From Aphrocallistes beatrix (lineage: Eukaryota; Porifera; Hexactinellida; Sceptrulophora; Aphrocallistidae), in NCBI GenBank assembly GCA_963281255.1, contig OY725503.1:3224001-3288000 (forward strand): DNA of 64,000 nt. The letters run 5' to 3'. This document shows positions 10,909 to 23,289 of the stretch, piece after piece (position 1 is the first letter of the stretch; each line of letters opens with the position of its first letter). The position numbers were made by a program, and so were the translations under genes. The notes under the pieces are model-generated. The model did no database searches and was not told where the DNA came from. It saw only the letters and a list, made by a program, of their open reading frames with translations.

Positions 10909-12543
10909 ATGTCTTTAGCAAGGTCAATGAGTGAAAAAGTTGTATCATCAGAGAGGAAACACAGTGAGAAAAGAAATAAAATCATGTCTTTAGATAGAAA
11001 AGCGAGCTTAATATTCAAAACAATAAGCATTAAAAGATATAAAAAATCCAAATCGAGAAAACTAGAAAAGAAGAATAAATATTCTCCAAAAAAACAATTA
11101 TCAATTACAAACATTCTCGGATCAGAATATAAAAGTCAGCAATCTAACAACCAGGCTAAAGAAATAATACAAAAGCGATCTCCAGCGGATGAAAAAACAT
11201 CAAGAGCGAGGAAAGTAATCTTTTGGAAGTTGTTTCTAGTGGTAAGTGTGATATTGATTTGGAGTTCCATCATTGTGCCTTTTATGATAAGTGGGTCGCG
11301 AAACGCATTCGATGTACAATATAACATTTCTATCAATGAACAACTCCTTCAAAAAATCAACCTTCCAAACGAGAGCGTAATCATCTGTGCGGACACATAC
11401 ACTTACTCACCCCTGATGAGGTCCTGTCAACCTACATGTGGAAAATGGAGTCCGTGTGGAGCCATCTGCTTTTATATGGAGAGAATTCTTTACGCACTAC
11501 TTGCAATTCTGGGAATATTTCTTGGGATAATTGCAATGCTAACATGGCTTATTTTTATCTCAAGTTGCCAATTCCAACATCATCCTATCTTCATTGGAAT
11601 CATTGTAAATCTGACTCAAAGCATTGCTATCGGAATCTCAGATATTCCAGGAATCTATTACTTTTATTGTGGGGGAATTGATGTGGATTTCGAAACGTTG
11701 AACAGCACTCCCCAACTTCGAACTCAGATATTAGGAGCAATTATCCACACACTGGCACTGTCAAACAACCTATGGTTTGTAGTGGCACTCGTGCACATTT
11801 ATATTAGGATTGCATTCCCTTTGCGGCATTTTTTCAATACTCGTAGGAAGAAGATTGTAATAGTTATGATCGAGTTAGTCATCTGTATTTGCACTCCAAT
11901 TTTGACCGACGTCATTTCGTTTGGTATTGGTGCACATTACATAGTGTCTCTGAAAAATCTGTCTGCAGTCTCTACTAGTCTAGCAGTCAATGCAGCATTT
12001 GGTTTTGTTCCTTTCGGGTTTCTAACTTGCTTAAAAATGATGATAATCGTAATGATTATCTACAAAGCTCGTACTAGTATATTGATGAGTGGATTGAATT
12101 TGAAAGCACAAAAAATAATGCCGATAGAAAAAAAATTATTAATTACATCTGCTCTATTCTTCCTGTTAATAGTGGTTATAGGCGCATCAAGATCTGCACA
12201 TCATATTGTCGACCCAACCATTGACCTTCAACTACGCAATTATGAAGCAAGAATCACACTCGATGGTACCATAAAGTCACATGGGATGCCTTATGGAAAT
12301 ACCACAGTTTCTCAATTATTGACTTATGAAGAGCAACAACTAATCACAGATGTAAATCTTCCATTTCAAATATATTTTTTAGGTTTGAGCGAGAGGTTAA
12401 TGTTCATCGTCGTGTTTACAACTGTTCATATTAACGTATTTCGCATAGAAAAAGTAAAAACATGGTATAGAAGTAAAAGAGAGTCAAAGAACTTGGTCAT
12501 TTCTAACGTAATAGCCAGTTCACCAATTCAGACTCCAGTTTGA
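10909..12543 (+). CDS. Multi-pass receptor, possibly CRD-less class F (Frizzled-like), paralog 1
   Basis: Single-exon frame of 544 residues from the ATG at 10909. A basic, lysine-rich cytosolic tail (1-102) leads to a membrane segment (about 104-127). A short outside domain follows with N-glycosylation sequons and five Cys (160, 173, 177, 183, 187). Then come seven further segments near 191-216, 226-248, 280-304, 315-340, 358-385, 408-428 and 485-512, with a long loop before the last. Class F-like cues: HHPIF at the start of the second core segment where Frizzleds have RPIIF, NNLWFVVAL in the third (compare VWFVVL in Smoothened), and YKARTSI...KIMPIEKKLLI before the sixth, like the Frizzled IRT...KLEKLM(I/V)RI. 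No Frizzled cysteine-rich domain or KTxxxW is present. Ligand unknown. A close paralog lies at 26221-27777. Confidence 0.65.
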   Translation: MSLARSMSEKVVSSERKHSEKRNKIMSLDRKASLIFKTISIKRYKKSKSRKLEKKNKYSPKKQLSITNILGSEYKSQQSNNQAKEIIQKRSPADEKTSRARKVIFWKLFLVVSVILIWSSIIVPFMISGSRNAFDVQYNISINEQLLQKINLPNESVIICADTYTYSPLMRSCQPTCGKWSPCGAICFYMERILYALLAILGIFLGIIAMLTWLIFISSCQFQHHPIFIGIIVNLTQSIAIGISDIPGIYYFYCGGIDVDFETLNSTPQLRTQILGAIIHTLALSNNLWFVVALVHIYIRIAFPLRHFFNTRRKKIVIVMIELVICICTPILTDVISFGIGAHYIVSLKNLSAVSTSLAVNAAFGFVPFGFLTCLKMMIIVMIIYKARTSILMSGLNLKAQKIMPIEKKLLITSALFFLLIVVIGASRSAHHIVDPTIDLQLRNYEARITLDGTIKSHGMPYGNTTVSQLLTYEEQQLITDVNLPFQIYFLGLSERLMFIVVFTTVHINVFRIEKVKTWYRSKRESKNLVISNVIASSPIQTPV

Positions 12544-12641
12544 TTTCTATCAACAGTGTTATGTGTATGGATTTTTGCATTATCTCCATGCTTATGCTGC
12601 ATTGTGTTATAAAAAGTGTGTCTATATTTTACTCACTCTAT

Positions 12642-12647
12642 AATAAA
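12642..12647 (+). promoter_or_regulatory. Candidate polyadenylation signal (AATAAA)
   Basis: AATAAA about 100 bp after the stop codon of the receptor gene at 10909-12543. Position and spacing suit the 3' end of its transcript. The hexamer is common in AT-rich DNA. Confidence 0.4.
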
Positions 12648-15059
12648 TTATTAATTTGTAAACTTTCAATTCTAGTTCAAGCCAGGTCAATTTAAGATCC
12701 AACCTTATAACAAATGCAAATTGTGTCCAGAATACCGCTCTTTCACCACTCCCCCCCCCTTAAAGAGGTTAATTTTAATGGAAAAAAAAAAAATTCCTAA
12801 ATTTTCATCTCCCCCACTCCTCACTTCCCCACTTATAGAGGTTCATTTGTATGAAAACGAATAAAGAAGGTCTAAATTTGTCCCACATAAAGAGGTTCTC
12901 CAGATATAGAGACCCCACTTATAGAGGTTCTACTGTAGGTGATTTTCTAAATAATTGAATATAAACTTGTAGTATAATAGAATGAAATTCGAGCCTCATT
13001 GAAGTACACGCGAGCGCGAGCGCATATTTTTCGCTCTTTGGACAACACTGCTAATGATAAACTATTTTCGCCAAAATAAATAGTTTTACAGTTATAGAGC
13101 AATTTACTTGCGATTACTCGCGGCATCTTAAACTACCAGTCTACAAGTAATCAAACATTGAAATAATATCTTCCTCGATTAATCAAATAAATCAGTAGTG
13201 AACTGATTGACAAAATGTTTAGTGATAAACAAATTAATTCTCATGAGGCCATTATGCCACAGTAAAAAATCAAGAAAAAAACAATTTTAATATTTCTAAA
13301 TGATTTACTATTAAATTGGAGTGTAAATTCGAATGAGATCGAATAATAAGCTAGCTTTCAAAAATGGTAGAAAGATGAATTTATCGTTTTGCCTAATAGC
13401 TATTAGTCCCCTCTTGTGCCAAGCTATACAACCTGTCAAACAAAAGCAAGATTTATACAGTTCTAGAATAAATTATATTATGTATACGTAGGTTGTGTCA
13501 AATGCTCTGTAACAATCAATTTGCTTTTTTAATTTTTTTATGATAATATAATTTAACCTCAAATTAGGTTGCATCAATTACAGTTAGCTTATCACCCTTC
13601 TAGCATAGAAATTAGCTTAATTAGCTAATAATTTAAGAATACTTGTTATTTTTAAGTGAAAAGAATCGAATGTTAGATCTACGTATATGAGTAGATATTA
13701 TATATACATCAGCAAAATATTGCAGAACCCGTATACTATTACATGCTCCTTATTTTCGAGCGCCTACCGTATGCATTTAACATAACGATATTGGAGCTTT
13801 TAAAAAATTCGAGCACCTAAATTCATTTTGATGAATGTCGGCGCGATTATACACCTGGATGAAACCCTGAGCAGAACCATTTTGTCCAAGACAAGGGCAA
13901 TCCATTTTGTGAGCTGGGACAATACCAAATCTTTGATTTGTTTGCTAAATAGTTATCATGAATCGTTTAATGGTTGAGTTTAGAAGGAGACAATTATCTT
14001 ATTTCGTATATTAGCAACACCCACAACGGCTGTTATATCAGCGAAGCCACCTTTCATAGAGTGGAGTCAGAAGTTGTTCAATATGATACAGTGGATCCAC
14101 TATACTAAGAATACCATGGGGCCGAGGAAAAATATTCCTAAATGCTATAAAACTTTATCCTGTATTATAAATTAAACATTGATTTTATGGATTGGCCCAA
14201 TTTAGGGTCGGGAATATAATTTATTCCTATATAGTGTATATTTTAATTGAAAAGTAGGAATTATTTCTTCCCCATTTAGTGTAATATGCTGAAATTTAAG
14301 CAAAATTATTAAACCAGTAAGTGATTTAACAATAACATAAATGGATCGAAATAATGCCTCACTGACCTTATACCACAGTTAAATTAATTAAATCGACCTT
14401 GAATCCTGCCGAGATAGCATAACAATTGTTACTCACATGCCTAATTAGTACAAATGCCATACGATAATCATCTAGAGATGATATCATGTTAATGGGGATC
14501 AATAAGTAAGTGTGGACTGTCTATCATCGTTATTGATTATGTCAGGTTAGGATTATTACCAATTCATATATTAATTACATTAGCGCATGAACACTTCCAA
14601 AAGTGAAATGGCTCCTGATACCACGCCACCACAACTCATACGTCACTGTCTTCAATTGTTTCCTAAAGACTCTGCCTGTATTTGGTAAAGGACCACATTT
14701 ATTCTATCTCTTCAAAAGCGTTGGATAGTTTAAATCAAGCAACAATATATGTACAGTGCACTTCCGAAAACGGGAAACTCGAGACCATAGCTGGGCGCGC
14801 CGGTTTTCAGAAGTGCCGAATGAAACTAGCATCCTCAATCATTATGTTCTGTAAGAACACTCCAAAAAGTGGTACGGCTCTCGCATACCCGCCGAACCTG
14901 GTGTCTGCTCTTGTCTAGTATATACATATATACACAGTCAGTTTGTCAAGGATTTGAGTCAACTTCGTACTATAAGCGTAACGAAATTGGTGCTGATTCA
15001 CCATCCAGTCGTTATATTCCTTCCGTTGTGGAACAGTTTCATTGAAATACAAGCGCGCT
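12648..15059. other. Intergenic, no gene seen
   Basis: A low-complexity stretch with C and A runs (about 12745-12795) precedes CCACTTATAGAGGTTCTACTGTA-type sequence ending near 12938, which looks like one end of a degraded TA-target MITE. The rest is AT-rich with no feature I can support. Confidence 0.5.
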
Positions 15060-15810
15060 TTGCCCAATTGCGTAGCGGGGCTGGCGAACACTTTGCGTAA
15101 TGATGACGTCATAATAGAGTGATGAGTCATCATTTTTTGAAAATGTGTCGTATCATATTTGAGATATATTAATAATATTTAATATACACATTATAATACA
15201 ATTTCAGTCTACTAGTATCACCTAAAATGGCTGAGTTGTAGTCGAAAAACTGAAATTTTAATTATAAAAACAGGTGACAATGACGCCATAATTCTATGAT
15301 GAGTCGACATTTTCATCTGAGGTCAGAACTTAGTAGAGCCATAAGCGCTTCGCTTGCTTGTGCTGCGAAGCTGGCGGACACTTTGTGTTCACATTTAATA
15401 ATTATAGTGTAGATAAAATCTCTAAATACGTCTGTCTTATTGTTATAATCGATATCGCTCGAATCATTTTTTGAGAGTTGTATCATATGTGAGATCTGTA
15501 ACGAATTGATTGAAGAAACTGCCAGGCACAGAAAGCTGATTTTTGGCATGTGGGAGTCTTTTGGCTATGGTTCAACTGAGTTCTGACCTACATGGAATTA
15601 TGACGTCATTGTCACCTTTTTTATAATTGGAAATTTCAGTTTTTCAACTATAACTCAGCCATTTTAGATGATAAAAGGCTGAAATTTTAATTGAATGTAT
15701 ATCTTCATATTCTTCACATGTGATACAACTATCATCCAAAAATGACGACTCATTACTCTGTTATGGCGTCATCATTACGCATCAAAAATTTAAAAATAAA
15801 CAAATTTGAT
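15060..15810. repeat. Rearranged family A fragments
   Basis: Pieces of family A occur in both orientations. A reverse piece includes ATGATGACGTCATAA, a truncated GC-hairpin block lies near 15340-15390 (AGCGCTTCGCTTGCTTG, GGCGGACACTTTGTG), and a forward piece starts at TGTAACGAATTGATTGAAG (about 15497). The order differs from intact copies, indicating internal rearrangement or nested insertion. Confidence 0.6.
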
Positions 15811-15814
15811 GATT

Positions 15815-16190
15815 TTGAATCTACGCTTCTAGAACCCCAGCTCAAAATTGAAAGCTAGGTATAGACTCTAGCTCATTTTAAGAATTTGTTCACTTTATGT
15901 ATATATTTTAAACAAAAAATAATAATTTATCATATACGTAAATCCGAAAATATGATATTCGAAATCTACACCACTAGAAACCCCACGTCAACCATTGGAA
16001 ACTAGCCTCCAAACCTATTTTTAGAATTTGTTTTAATGTAACTATTGTAAACAAAAGTAACCAAAAATTAATGATATTGATTCGAAAATTTGATATTCGA
16101 AATCTACACCCTTAAAAACTCCATGTAAACAGTTGGAAGCTAATCTCTAGCATATTTTTCAAAATTCGTAAAAAGGTGTGAAAATATGTA
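15815..16190. repeat. Tandem repeat, about 125-bp units (three)
   Basis: Three imperfect units share CGAAATCTACACC...AGAAACCCCA followed by GGAAACTA and AGAATTTGTT. Related units in the opposite orientation lie at about 45095-45520. Non-coding. Confidence 0.6.
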
Positions 16191-16249
16191 TATAAAGGTG
16201 AGAAAAAATATATATAACCTTTTTTATTGCTATACACTATAATAAGATA

Positions 16250-16545
16250 CATACCTATATAAGTTATTGCTTTGAAGTAATTCCCGGCAGTCTCGGGATA
16301 TTAATAACAGTCTATTAAAGTGCCTTACAATGATTTCTATTGTGAGAGTGAAGCCATACATATTGTATAGCAAAGGTGTGAAATTTTTTCCATTTTTTTT
16401 CCAAAAGTGTGAAAATTTCTGTTAGATCTTAGAATTTAATCGTAGTCTCATCATTTGACACCTACATGCCAATTTTCATATCTATACGACTTGAACAAAC
16501 AAAAAATCAAACAAATTCTAGCGTTTTATTATATTGAAATATAAT
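16250..16545 (+). repeat. Dispersed repeat family B, copy 2 (uninterrupted)
   Basis: Contains the intact sequence TGATTTCTATTGTGAGAGTG at 16331-16350, which is the empty target for the hAT-like insertion at 290-1359. It ends near CTAGCGTTTTATTATATTG. Confidence 0.65.
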
Positions 16546-17106
16546 GTTGTACTTCTTCATCAATAATATAATTATAGTTGTACCTTTACTAGTAGTGAAA
16601 GATCATAGTTTGGTCGGATTGAAACCAATTGAAGGAATCAGATTTAGTCTTCTTTTGAGGCTGAACATCATCTTGATTTGTGGTAGTGGGATCAGTTTAA
16701 TCCTTCGCTAGAGCATCGAGATATTATTTCATTTGACTAAAGTAGCCTTAAAGATGATCAACAAATGAAACGATCTTAGCGATGGAATCAAGGGACGTTG
16801 TTGTAAGATGGAACATTCCAATACTGCAGGGCTCCAGGATAATTTAACTGCCCAGGTGTGGACACAACACCAAACGAATTTAAGCCCCATCACAGGTGGA
16901 CACGCTCAAATTCCAACATAACGTATTATATTAACAAGTCCCATTATAAAGTTTCAGTTTTAACCAGGGATGGTAGAATTGCTGTTCAAAGCTTTTCCCA
17001 CCAATGATCCTATATACAGCTTTGGCAGTTTATGCTCTACCGTATTGATAAAACAGTAAATTAGTTACTTTTAACTGCTGTAAAAACATCATTTAATTGG
17101 GCATGC

Positions 17107-17398
17107 CTAATTTACGGGACGGGACGGCATCCCGTCCCGTAAATTAGGCATCTTAACTCGTCCCGTCCCGGAAATTATGCACCTTTCTGTCCCGTCCCGG
17201 AAATTAGGCATCTTGACTCGTCCCGTCCCGTAAATTAGGTACCTAGATTTTCCGGGATGGTCCCGTCCCGTCCCGTAAATTAGGCAACTAGATTTTCTGG
17301 GACAGTCCCGTCCCATAAATTAGGCATCTTAACCCGTCCCATCCCGTATATTATGCAACTAGATTTTCCGGGACAGTCCCGTCCCGTAAATTAGGTAT
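17107..17398. repeat. Minisatellite, CGTCCCGTAAATTAGGCATC-like units
   Basis: About eight imperfect units of 30-40 bp alternating GTCCCGTCCCG with AAATTAGGCA and either TCTTAACTC or ACTAGATTTTCCGGGA. GC-rich compared with its flanks. An open frame across it merely reflects the repeat. Confidence 0.85.
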
Positions 17399-17811
17399 GC
17401 CCCATTTAATTGCTGTTTAACATCAAATTGGAAGCTGTTGATAGCATATAATTACAGTTAACACTATTTTTTATTATTTCGAACTTTTAGCTTTACTAGG
17501 AAGAGATGGAAAAATTTATCAAATTACAATAATGATAGACATTTGCATTCAATCAAATTAGAAAAATGTCGGTCGACAGACCGATAGTGCAGCTCCAGGA
17601 AGTGACTCAAAGGGACATGAAATGTGAATAAATCTCGGGAAATACTCATTTTTGAACATTCAGAGTGTGAAATTTGGAATCTGCATTTTAATTAGCCGTT
17701 GAGATTATACAAACAAAGCTTTGCAGTTAGTGGTGTTAAAATATGACTATATACTAAAAACTGGAAGTGATGAGATTTTGCGAAAAATGTTAACGGTGCA
17801 CATCTACACTA

Positions 17812-18261
17812 CAGTAGACCCTCGATTATCCGACACCTCGATTATCCGAACAGTGTGTTCGAGTACCACTCATTTTATCAAATACTTTTCAATCGAATTT
17901 GTGAAAATAATGTGTCCGGATAACTGAAATAATGTGTTCGGATAACTGAAATAATGTGTTCGGATAACTGAAATAATGTGTTCGGATAACTGAAATGATG
18001 TTTAATAAATCAATTCCTTAAAAATGTATGTTCCAAATTGTGCGTAGCATTGTCAATTTGTTTGGCTATACATACGTGTAAGTAGTATTCAAATCATAAT
18101 ACGTTCTTTAATAACATCTAAGTTGGTACATGTGCATTTAAGAGCGTAAAATACGTATTTCGCTTATCCGAACGATTTCACTTATCCGAACGATTTCACT
18201 TATCCGAACACCAATCTTTGAGCTAACAAACGGAGGTGTTCGGATAACCGAGGGTGTACTG
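17812..18261. mobile_element. pogo/Tigger-like MITE, 450 bp
   Basis: Ends CAGTAGACCCTCGATTATCC and its inverted partner GGATAACCGAGGGTGTACTG, flanked by TA (17810-17811, 18262-18263). Inside are a 22-bp tandem repeat built on AATGTGTTCGGATAACTGA (about 17905-18000) and three CGAACGATTTCACTTATC units (about 18165-18215). Non-coding. Confidence 0.8.
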
Positions 18262-18869
18262 TATAAAGAGACTCTACATGCGAAATTTGGTAAAATCGTA
18301 CTGTTAGATTTCGCAGTAGCGCGCGTACGGACATAAATACATACGGACAGACGAGATACTCCACCAATGCCTAAGGGCATCTCCCTACAGAAACTAAAAA
18401 TTTAAACATTACTACTACATAGTTTTAAATTCAAAATTACACCCTCCAAGCAAAATCCGAAAATTACTGCTATAGCAGGCTTTTAATAAATGCTGTAAAC
18501 AGTACTGTTAACGGCAGTGCTGTTTCTATCCCTGGTTATAGCCAAGAAACATACGTATGTAAAAGACTTATGGTAAAAGGACAACAACTATCAAAGAAGA
18601 TATTTCTTGTGCTCTACCAGAAGCTGCGCGCTAGCGCAGCTACTGTCACAGGTTCACAATTAAAATAACGGACTCCAAAAAATCCTTGTTAATGAATTAA
18701 ATTTATATAAGTTTTGGGATATTCCAAGGAAGCTAGTTATACTGCTATTAATTTCCAGCTAGTATAAATGAGTTGTAGCAGTTTGTTATGCTACTACTGT
18801 ATGAATCCATAGTAGAAACTGGAGCGTAGACTGGAGTTAGGGTTGGTAGGGCAATTCTGGAATATTTGT

Positions 18870-19427
18870 ATCCTTACTATTAAAACTCAATTAATGTTTG
18901 TTTATATATATACGTATATATATATATATATATATGTAACGAATTGATTGAAGAAACTGCCGAGCGCAGAAAGCTGATTTTTGACATGTGGGAGTCTTTT
19001 GGCTATGGCTCCACTAAGTTCTGACCTCAGACGAAAATGTCAACTCATCATCGAATTACGTCATTGTCACTTTTTTTATAATTAGAAATTTCAGTTTTTC
19101 GACTATAACTCAGTCATTTTAGATTATAAAAGGCCGAAATTTTAATAGAATGTGTATATTAATATATCTCACATATAATTTAACTATCATAAATAAATGA
19201 TGACTCATCACTTAGTTATGATGTTATCATTACGCATCAAACATTTTAAAAATTGACTAATTCGGTGATTTTTCGTGCGATATCGATTATAACAGTAGGA
19301 CAGACGTATTTAGAGATGTTATCTCCCATATAACTAATTAATGGTGACCACAAGCGCCCAAAGGGCGCCTCCGGCGGACACTTTGTGTCCGCCAGCCGCA
19401 CAGCGCAAGCAAGCGAAGCGCGCTTGT
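18870..19427 (+). mobile_element. Family A element, copy 2
   Basis: Starts ATCCTTACTATTAAAACTCA, followed by a TA microsatellite (about 18904-18937), then the family A body, and ends with the GC-rich hairpin block (GGCGCC arms near 19358-19372, GTGTCCGCC arms near 19375-19395) and GCTTGT at 19427. As in copy 1, the right terminal repeat is absent. Its internal CRE-like site has decayed. Confidence 0.7.
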
Positions 19428-20319
19428 TATAATTAAAAGAAGATAATGGTTTTTAATATGAATTATGAATCACTTCTGCGATATTCAGTGATTGATATTA
19501 GTGGAGAACCTAGATTTTAAATTTACTCATTACTTTTTTCACAATTTTTAAAATATGCTATGCCTTTTTCAGTAATTGACCCTTAATCAAATAAAATTCC
19601 GTATTACACCTGGAAATATCTTGAACATGTGAAATAATTAAACCAATTAAATATTTTGCAGTTAGAAATCAGATACCACACATGATTGTCACGTATTAAA
19701 GAACAAAGCAGCAATATTTAATTAATAATTATATCTGAATAAATTAATGATCCGGCTGCATAACCGCATCAAATAGTAGTAATCATTGTACACCATAAAG
19801 GTTTAGGCAATAAGCACAATTCTATTGTCCTCGTTTCATAATACCAGATTGTGAAATAATGATCGAGACCCAATTTGAGAAATATTTAATATTGTTGAAT
19901 TTGTGGTATAGTACTGTACCGTAAAAGATAGTAAATGTATCGGATTCGTATATTCAAAAACATCATCCATACCCTTTTTATCGATGTTTTAGAGATATTC
20001 GAGAAGTGCTGAAAATACTTTAATTAGGATATCCAGTCAAGTTAGTGGTGTTCGCTAAAATCTTAATTTGTTTGAAGGTTAATTGTGTACGTTTGATTAA
20101 TACGTCATACATACTGTATACATTCAAAAGCAGTGCCTAGAGGCCAGGGGGGAATGAGGTACGAGTAACATCTCAATACGATTTTTAATTAGTTATACCT
20201 TCCAGTAATCATAAAAAAGCAGCGGCTGGTGATTCCTGGGAATCTCTAGGATTTCTAAAGATCGCATAATCACAATTTGAGGTAATGGTGATTTAACATG
20301 TCTATACTAATGAGAAAAG
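19428..20319. other. Intergenic, no gene seen
   Basis: AT-rich sequence between a family A element and a decayed transposase gene. No repeats or open frames that I can support. Confidence 0.5.
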
Positions 20320-22235
20320 TCATGCTGGTAACAAAGTACTATAATGACCAAACTTGCCATGGCCACTTTTTGAATAGATTCTGCCCGAATTTTCGTGCTC
20401 TGTTGATATAGGACACCCAATATTGTCCATGTTTAAGGTGTAATGCATCACAAGTACTCCTAATGAAGGAGCAATTCCTCTGTTTTTTAAATCTTCATCA
20501 AATAAAGCCGCTAATAATATGTTTTCCACATGTGCCCAATAACCGTTATTCTGGAGAACAGAATATACAATGTTTCTGCATTCAGGAGAGAGATTACGGG
20601 CGAGAGATATTAATTTGAAAAAATTTTTCACACCTTGAGTGCATATCGAATGCTGTTTTATGTAAAACCAACCTGGAATATAAAATGCAATAATATAATA
20701 AACCAAAACTTTGAGATCCTCTGATGGAGATCTTTTTGAGATGTATAAACGAAGGATCCTATTCACTTTGGTTAGCTATCTAGCATGATGAAGCTCACCT
20801 GGCGATTTGTTGGCAATACTACACTTCTCGAGGTAAGATGTTCCTTTCCGAATCGACATGCCCATTTGATAAAGGTATTGTTGATCGCTGTTGAGTTGAA
20901 CATATACATCTTTAGGAATTTCATCAATCAAACCATTCATCGTTTGAAATTTTGATATTGGAAGTTGACGAAGGTCGCCATTCAACTCCTTTCCTATTTC
21001 CCCTGTGAAGGATTTTTGTCCTGTAGTAGGTCCATCTATTTCTTCAAAAAGATGTCTACTAAATGGTAGTTCATTTAAATGTAACATGCATATCATCCAT
21101 TGAAGTGGACGATCGAGTGCAAGTTCCAAACGGCGGATAACTCCAGAGTGTTTACCAGTATTGGTAGCACAACCATCATACACTATCGCTGCAAGAGAAT
21201 CAACCGAATCGGTCTCCGAGAGGACTGATAATATTTCCTTCGCAATATTACTAGCTTTTCTTGTTTCAGGAGTAACATGATCTATATAACACGATCCAGG
21301 TTCGGCGACTATTGAAATGTGTTCCTCTATTTCTTTGGACTTTAATAACTTATCGTTAGTTTCAATGGCTGTTAATGTCCAATCACGGCGGCCATCAAAC
21401 ATTATATACAATAAAGCCCTGTTTTTCTGTATGATTTTTTATGACAAATTCCCTAGCTTTCTTCCGTTCCCGCTGGATCTTAGAACAAGTCAAAGTAACT
21501 TCTGAGGTCAGAAGATTAAGATCGATTAGTGCAGCATTGACTAAGGCAACTACCTCTCGGTTGCTAGCTCTGAATCTATCTGCAGTTGCTGCAAGTTTTT
21601 GATAGGTATAACGATTTTGATTAGACTGAATAGTAAGATTGCGGGGAGGTTCAAAAGGTGGATCGGAGGAATTATTTGTTTCTTCACTGTCAATTGGATC
21701 AATAACATCCCTAATTTCAAAATCTAGACAAAAATTTTTCTGGTTCTCATTTTCAGGATGAGCTCTACGCTGTTGCGCTAAGATTCTATTTGTACGATCA
21801 TGAAATTGTGCAGTGATTTCCATATCCACTCCTCCTATAACTTGTAATCTTTCCGTTTTTTTGGTCTGCATAGAATGGATACTCACAGAGGGGTATTTTA
21901 ACATGACATTTGCATAGCTTTCTATCAATTGAACCATGAAAGCATTTACAGGTTGAGACATCAAACAATTCGTCAAAATATCCAATTTGATTAAAGAATT
22001 TCTCAGTATTTCTATTTAAAATAGGTGTTTAACAAGATTTTGGGCAGATGCAATTTTGGTCCGAACCTTGTTGACAATACTTGATTCTGATATCGTGGGT
22101 ATTCCCGCCCTCTGCCATATTGATATAATAGCGATATAATGTTGGTTAACGTTTCCTGGTAAAATTCTTCTGTAAAAGTGATACGAGTTAAAAACATTTC
22201 TGAAGGTTGGAACTTGGAAGTTGTCTTAGTGTTAT
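20320..22235 (-). pseudogene. Decayed RNase-H-type transposase-like gene
   Basis: Reading leftwards, fragments line up in order. An N-terminal stretch around 22040-22230 includes IWQRAGIPT and IVNKVRTK, then FDELFDVSTCKC near 21955-22015. A middle part at 21395-21940 includes IGGVDMEIT and an RERKK segment. A C-terminal part at 20320-21411 includes FDGRRDW, YDGCATNTG, CMLHLNELPFSRHLFEEIDG and FTGEIGKEL. The blocks resemble a transposase-derived family in invertebrate genomes (recollection, not checked). Decay: frame changes near 22015, 21945 and 21405, and an in-frame TAG at about 20770 where HHAR-W-LTKVNRILRL would be expected. No terminal repeats were found, so it may be a degraded transposon or a dead domesticated gene. 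Confidence 0.6.
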
Positions 22236-22330
22236 TGGAGACGGAAAACCAAATAACGTTTCAGTCTTACTACGCGTAATTAGAGCCATATTTGAAGAAA
22301 ACTATATTATATAATGTATACTCAAATGTA

Positions 22331-22565
22331 CAGGGTGTAACAAAAGTGTTGTCACCTTTGAATACAAGCTCTAATTAATAGGTGAACAAAAATTTGATAA
22401 TGGGAAAGGAAAAGTATATTTCGCAAATGGTGTGATGTCACAAAATATAGTAATGCGTGATAGCTAACGACAGGCTAAGAGTTTTGTATTTGATTACTAT
22501 TGGTTCGACATCAATCAAGCATAATGATGAATAATCTAGGGTGACAACACTTTTGCTACACCCTG
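22331..22565. mobile_element. Tc1/mariner-like MITE, 235 bp
   Basis: Ends CAGGGTGTAACAAAAGTGTT and AACACTTTTGCTACACCCTG are inverted over about 25 bp and flanked by TA (22329-22330, 22566-22567). Non-coding. It lies about 100 bp upstream of the transposase pseudogene and is unrelated to it. Confidence 0.85.
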
Positions 22566-22861
22566 TACGTGCAAATTAATTTATAGAAAGCATAAAATAG
22601 AATACGTAATATTGTTTAGGAAGCCAATATTGTAATAATTACATAGCTCTATACGTAAAAACACTAATATAGAAACATGGTCAATTGATCACATTGTATT
22701 ACTATTGATATTTAGTAAAAGGTAGGTAGGTACCTTTCCAATAAGAAAAACTAGATTAATTTTTTTTTGCTGTGTCATTATGACGTTCATTATGTCAGCA
22801 TAAGATTGTAGAAAGTTTTTCCCCACTCAATGGCGCAGCATGCCCCCTAAAGTGGGACTGT

Positions 22862-23066
22862 CACTGGAAAATTGGTCCGCGAAAAAATTGGTCCTACTAT
22901 GGACCAATTTTCCTTGGAATTTTGGTCCGGGGGGACCATTTTTTTCATGGAATTTTGGTCCGGGGGACCAATTTTCTATAAGGAATTTTGGTCCGCCCGA
23001 ACCAATCTTCCATGAAAAATGCCTCATCATTCCAGAACAATTTGGAAAGGATGTCAAGTCCCAGTG
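22862..23066. repeat. Family G palindromic element, copy 2
   Basis: Starts CACTGGAAAATTGGTCCGCG and ends AAGTCCCAGTG, as in the copy at 3872-4034. The interior alternates GGACCAATTTTCC and GGAATTTTGGTCC motifs five or six times. Long open frames on both strands here are by-products of the palindromic repeat. Confidence 0.6.
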
Positions 23067-23289
23067 GCGCTGCGGTAGCTGTTATTAGGTCTAGTTATTA
23101 TAGTTTCAATAGGTAGGCACTCAATAGGAAGAGAGTTCAGATTTTAGAGAGAGCAGAAGAAATAAAATACACTTCTTAGATTAGAGATTAGCTAAATATG
23201 TATTGAAATACTAAAATATGAATTGTCAGTCCGGGGTCAAACAGCTTGGTTGTTCGACAATTGAAAAGTATCAAAAAATCGATGATGTC

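Noticed and set aside
17107-17316. Repetitive frame (RDCPRKSSCLIYGTGRD-type)
   Set aside because: Produced by the CGTCCCGTAAATTAGG minisatellite, not a protein.
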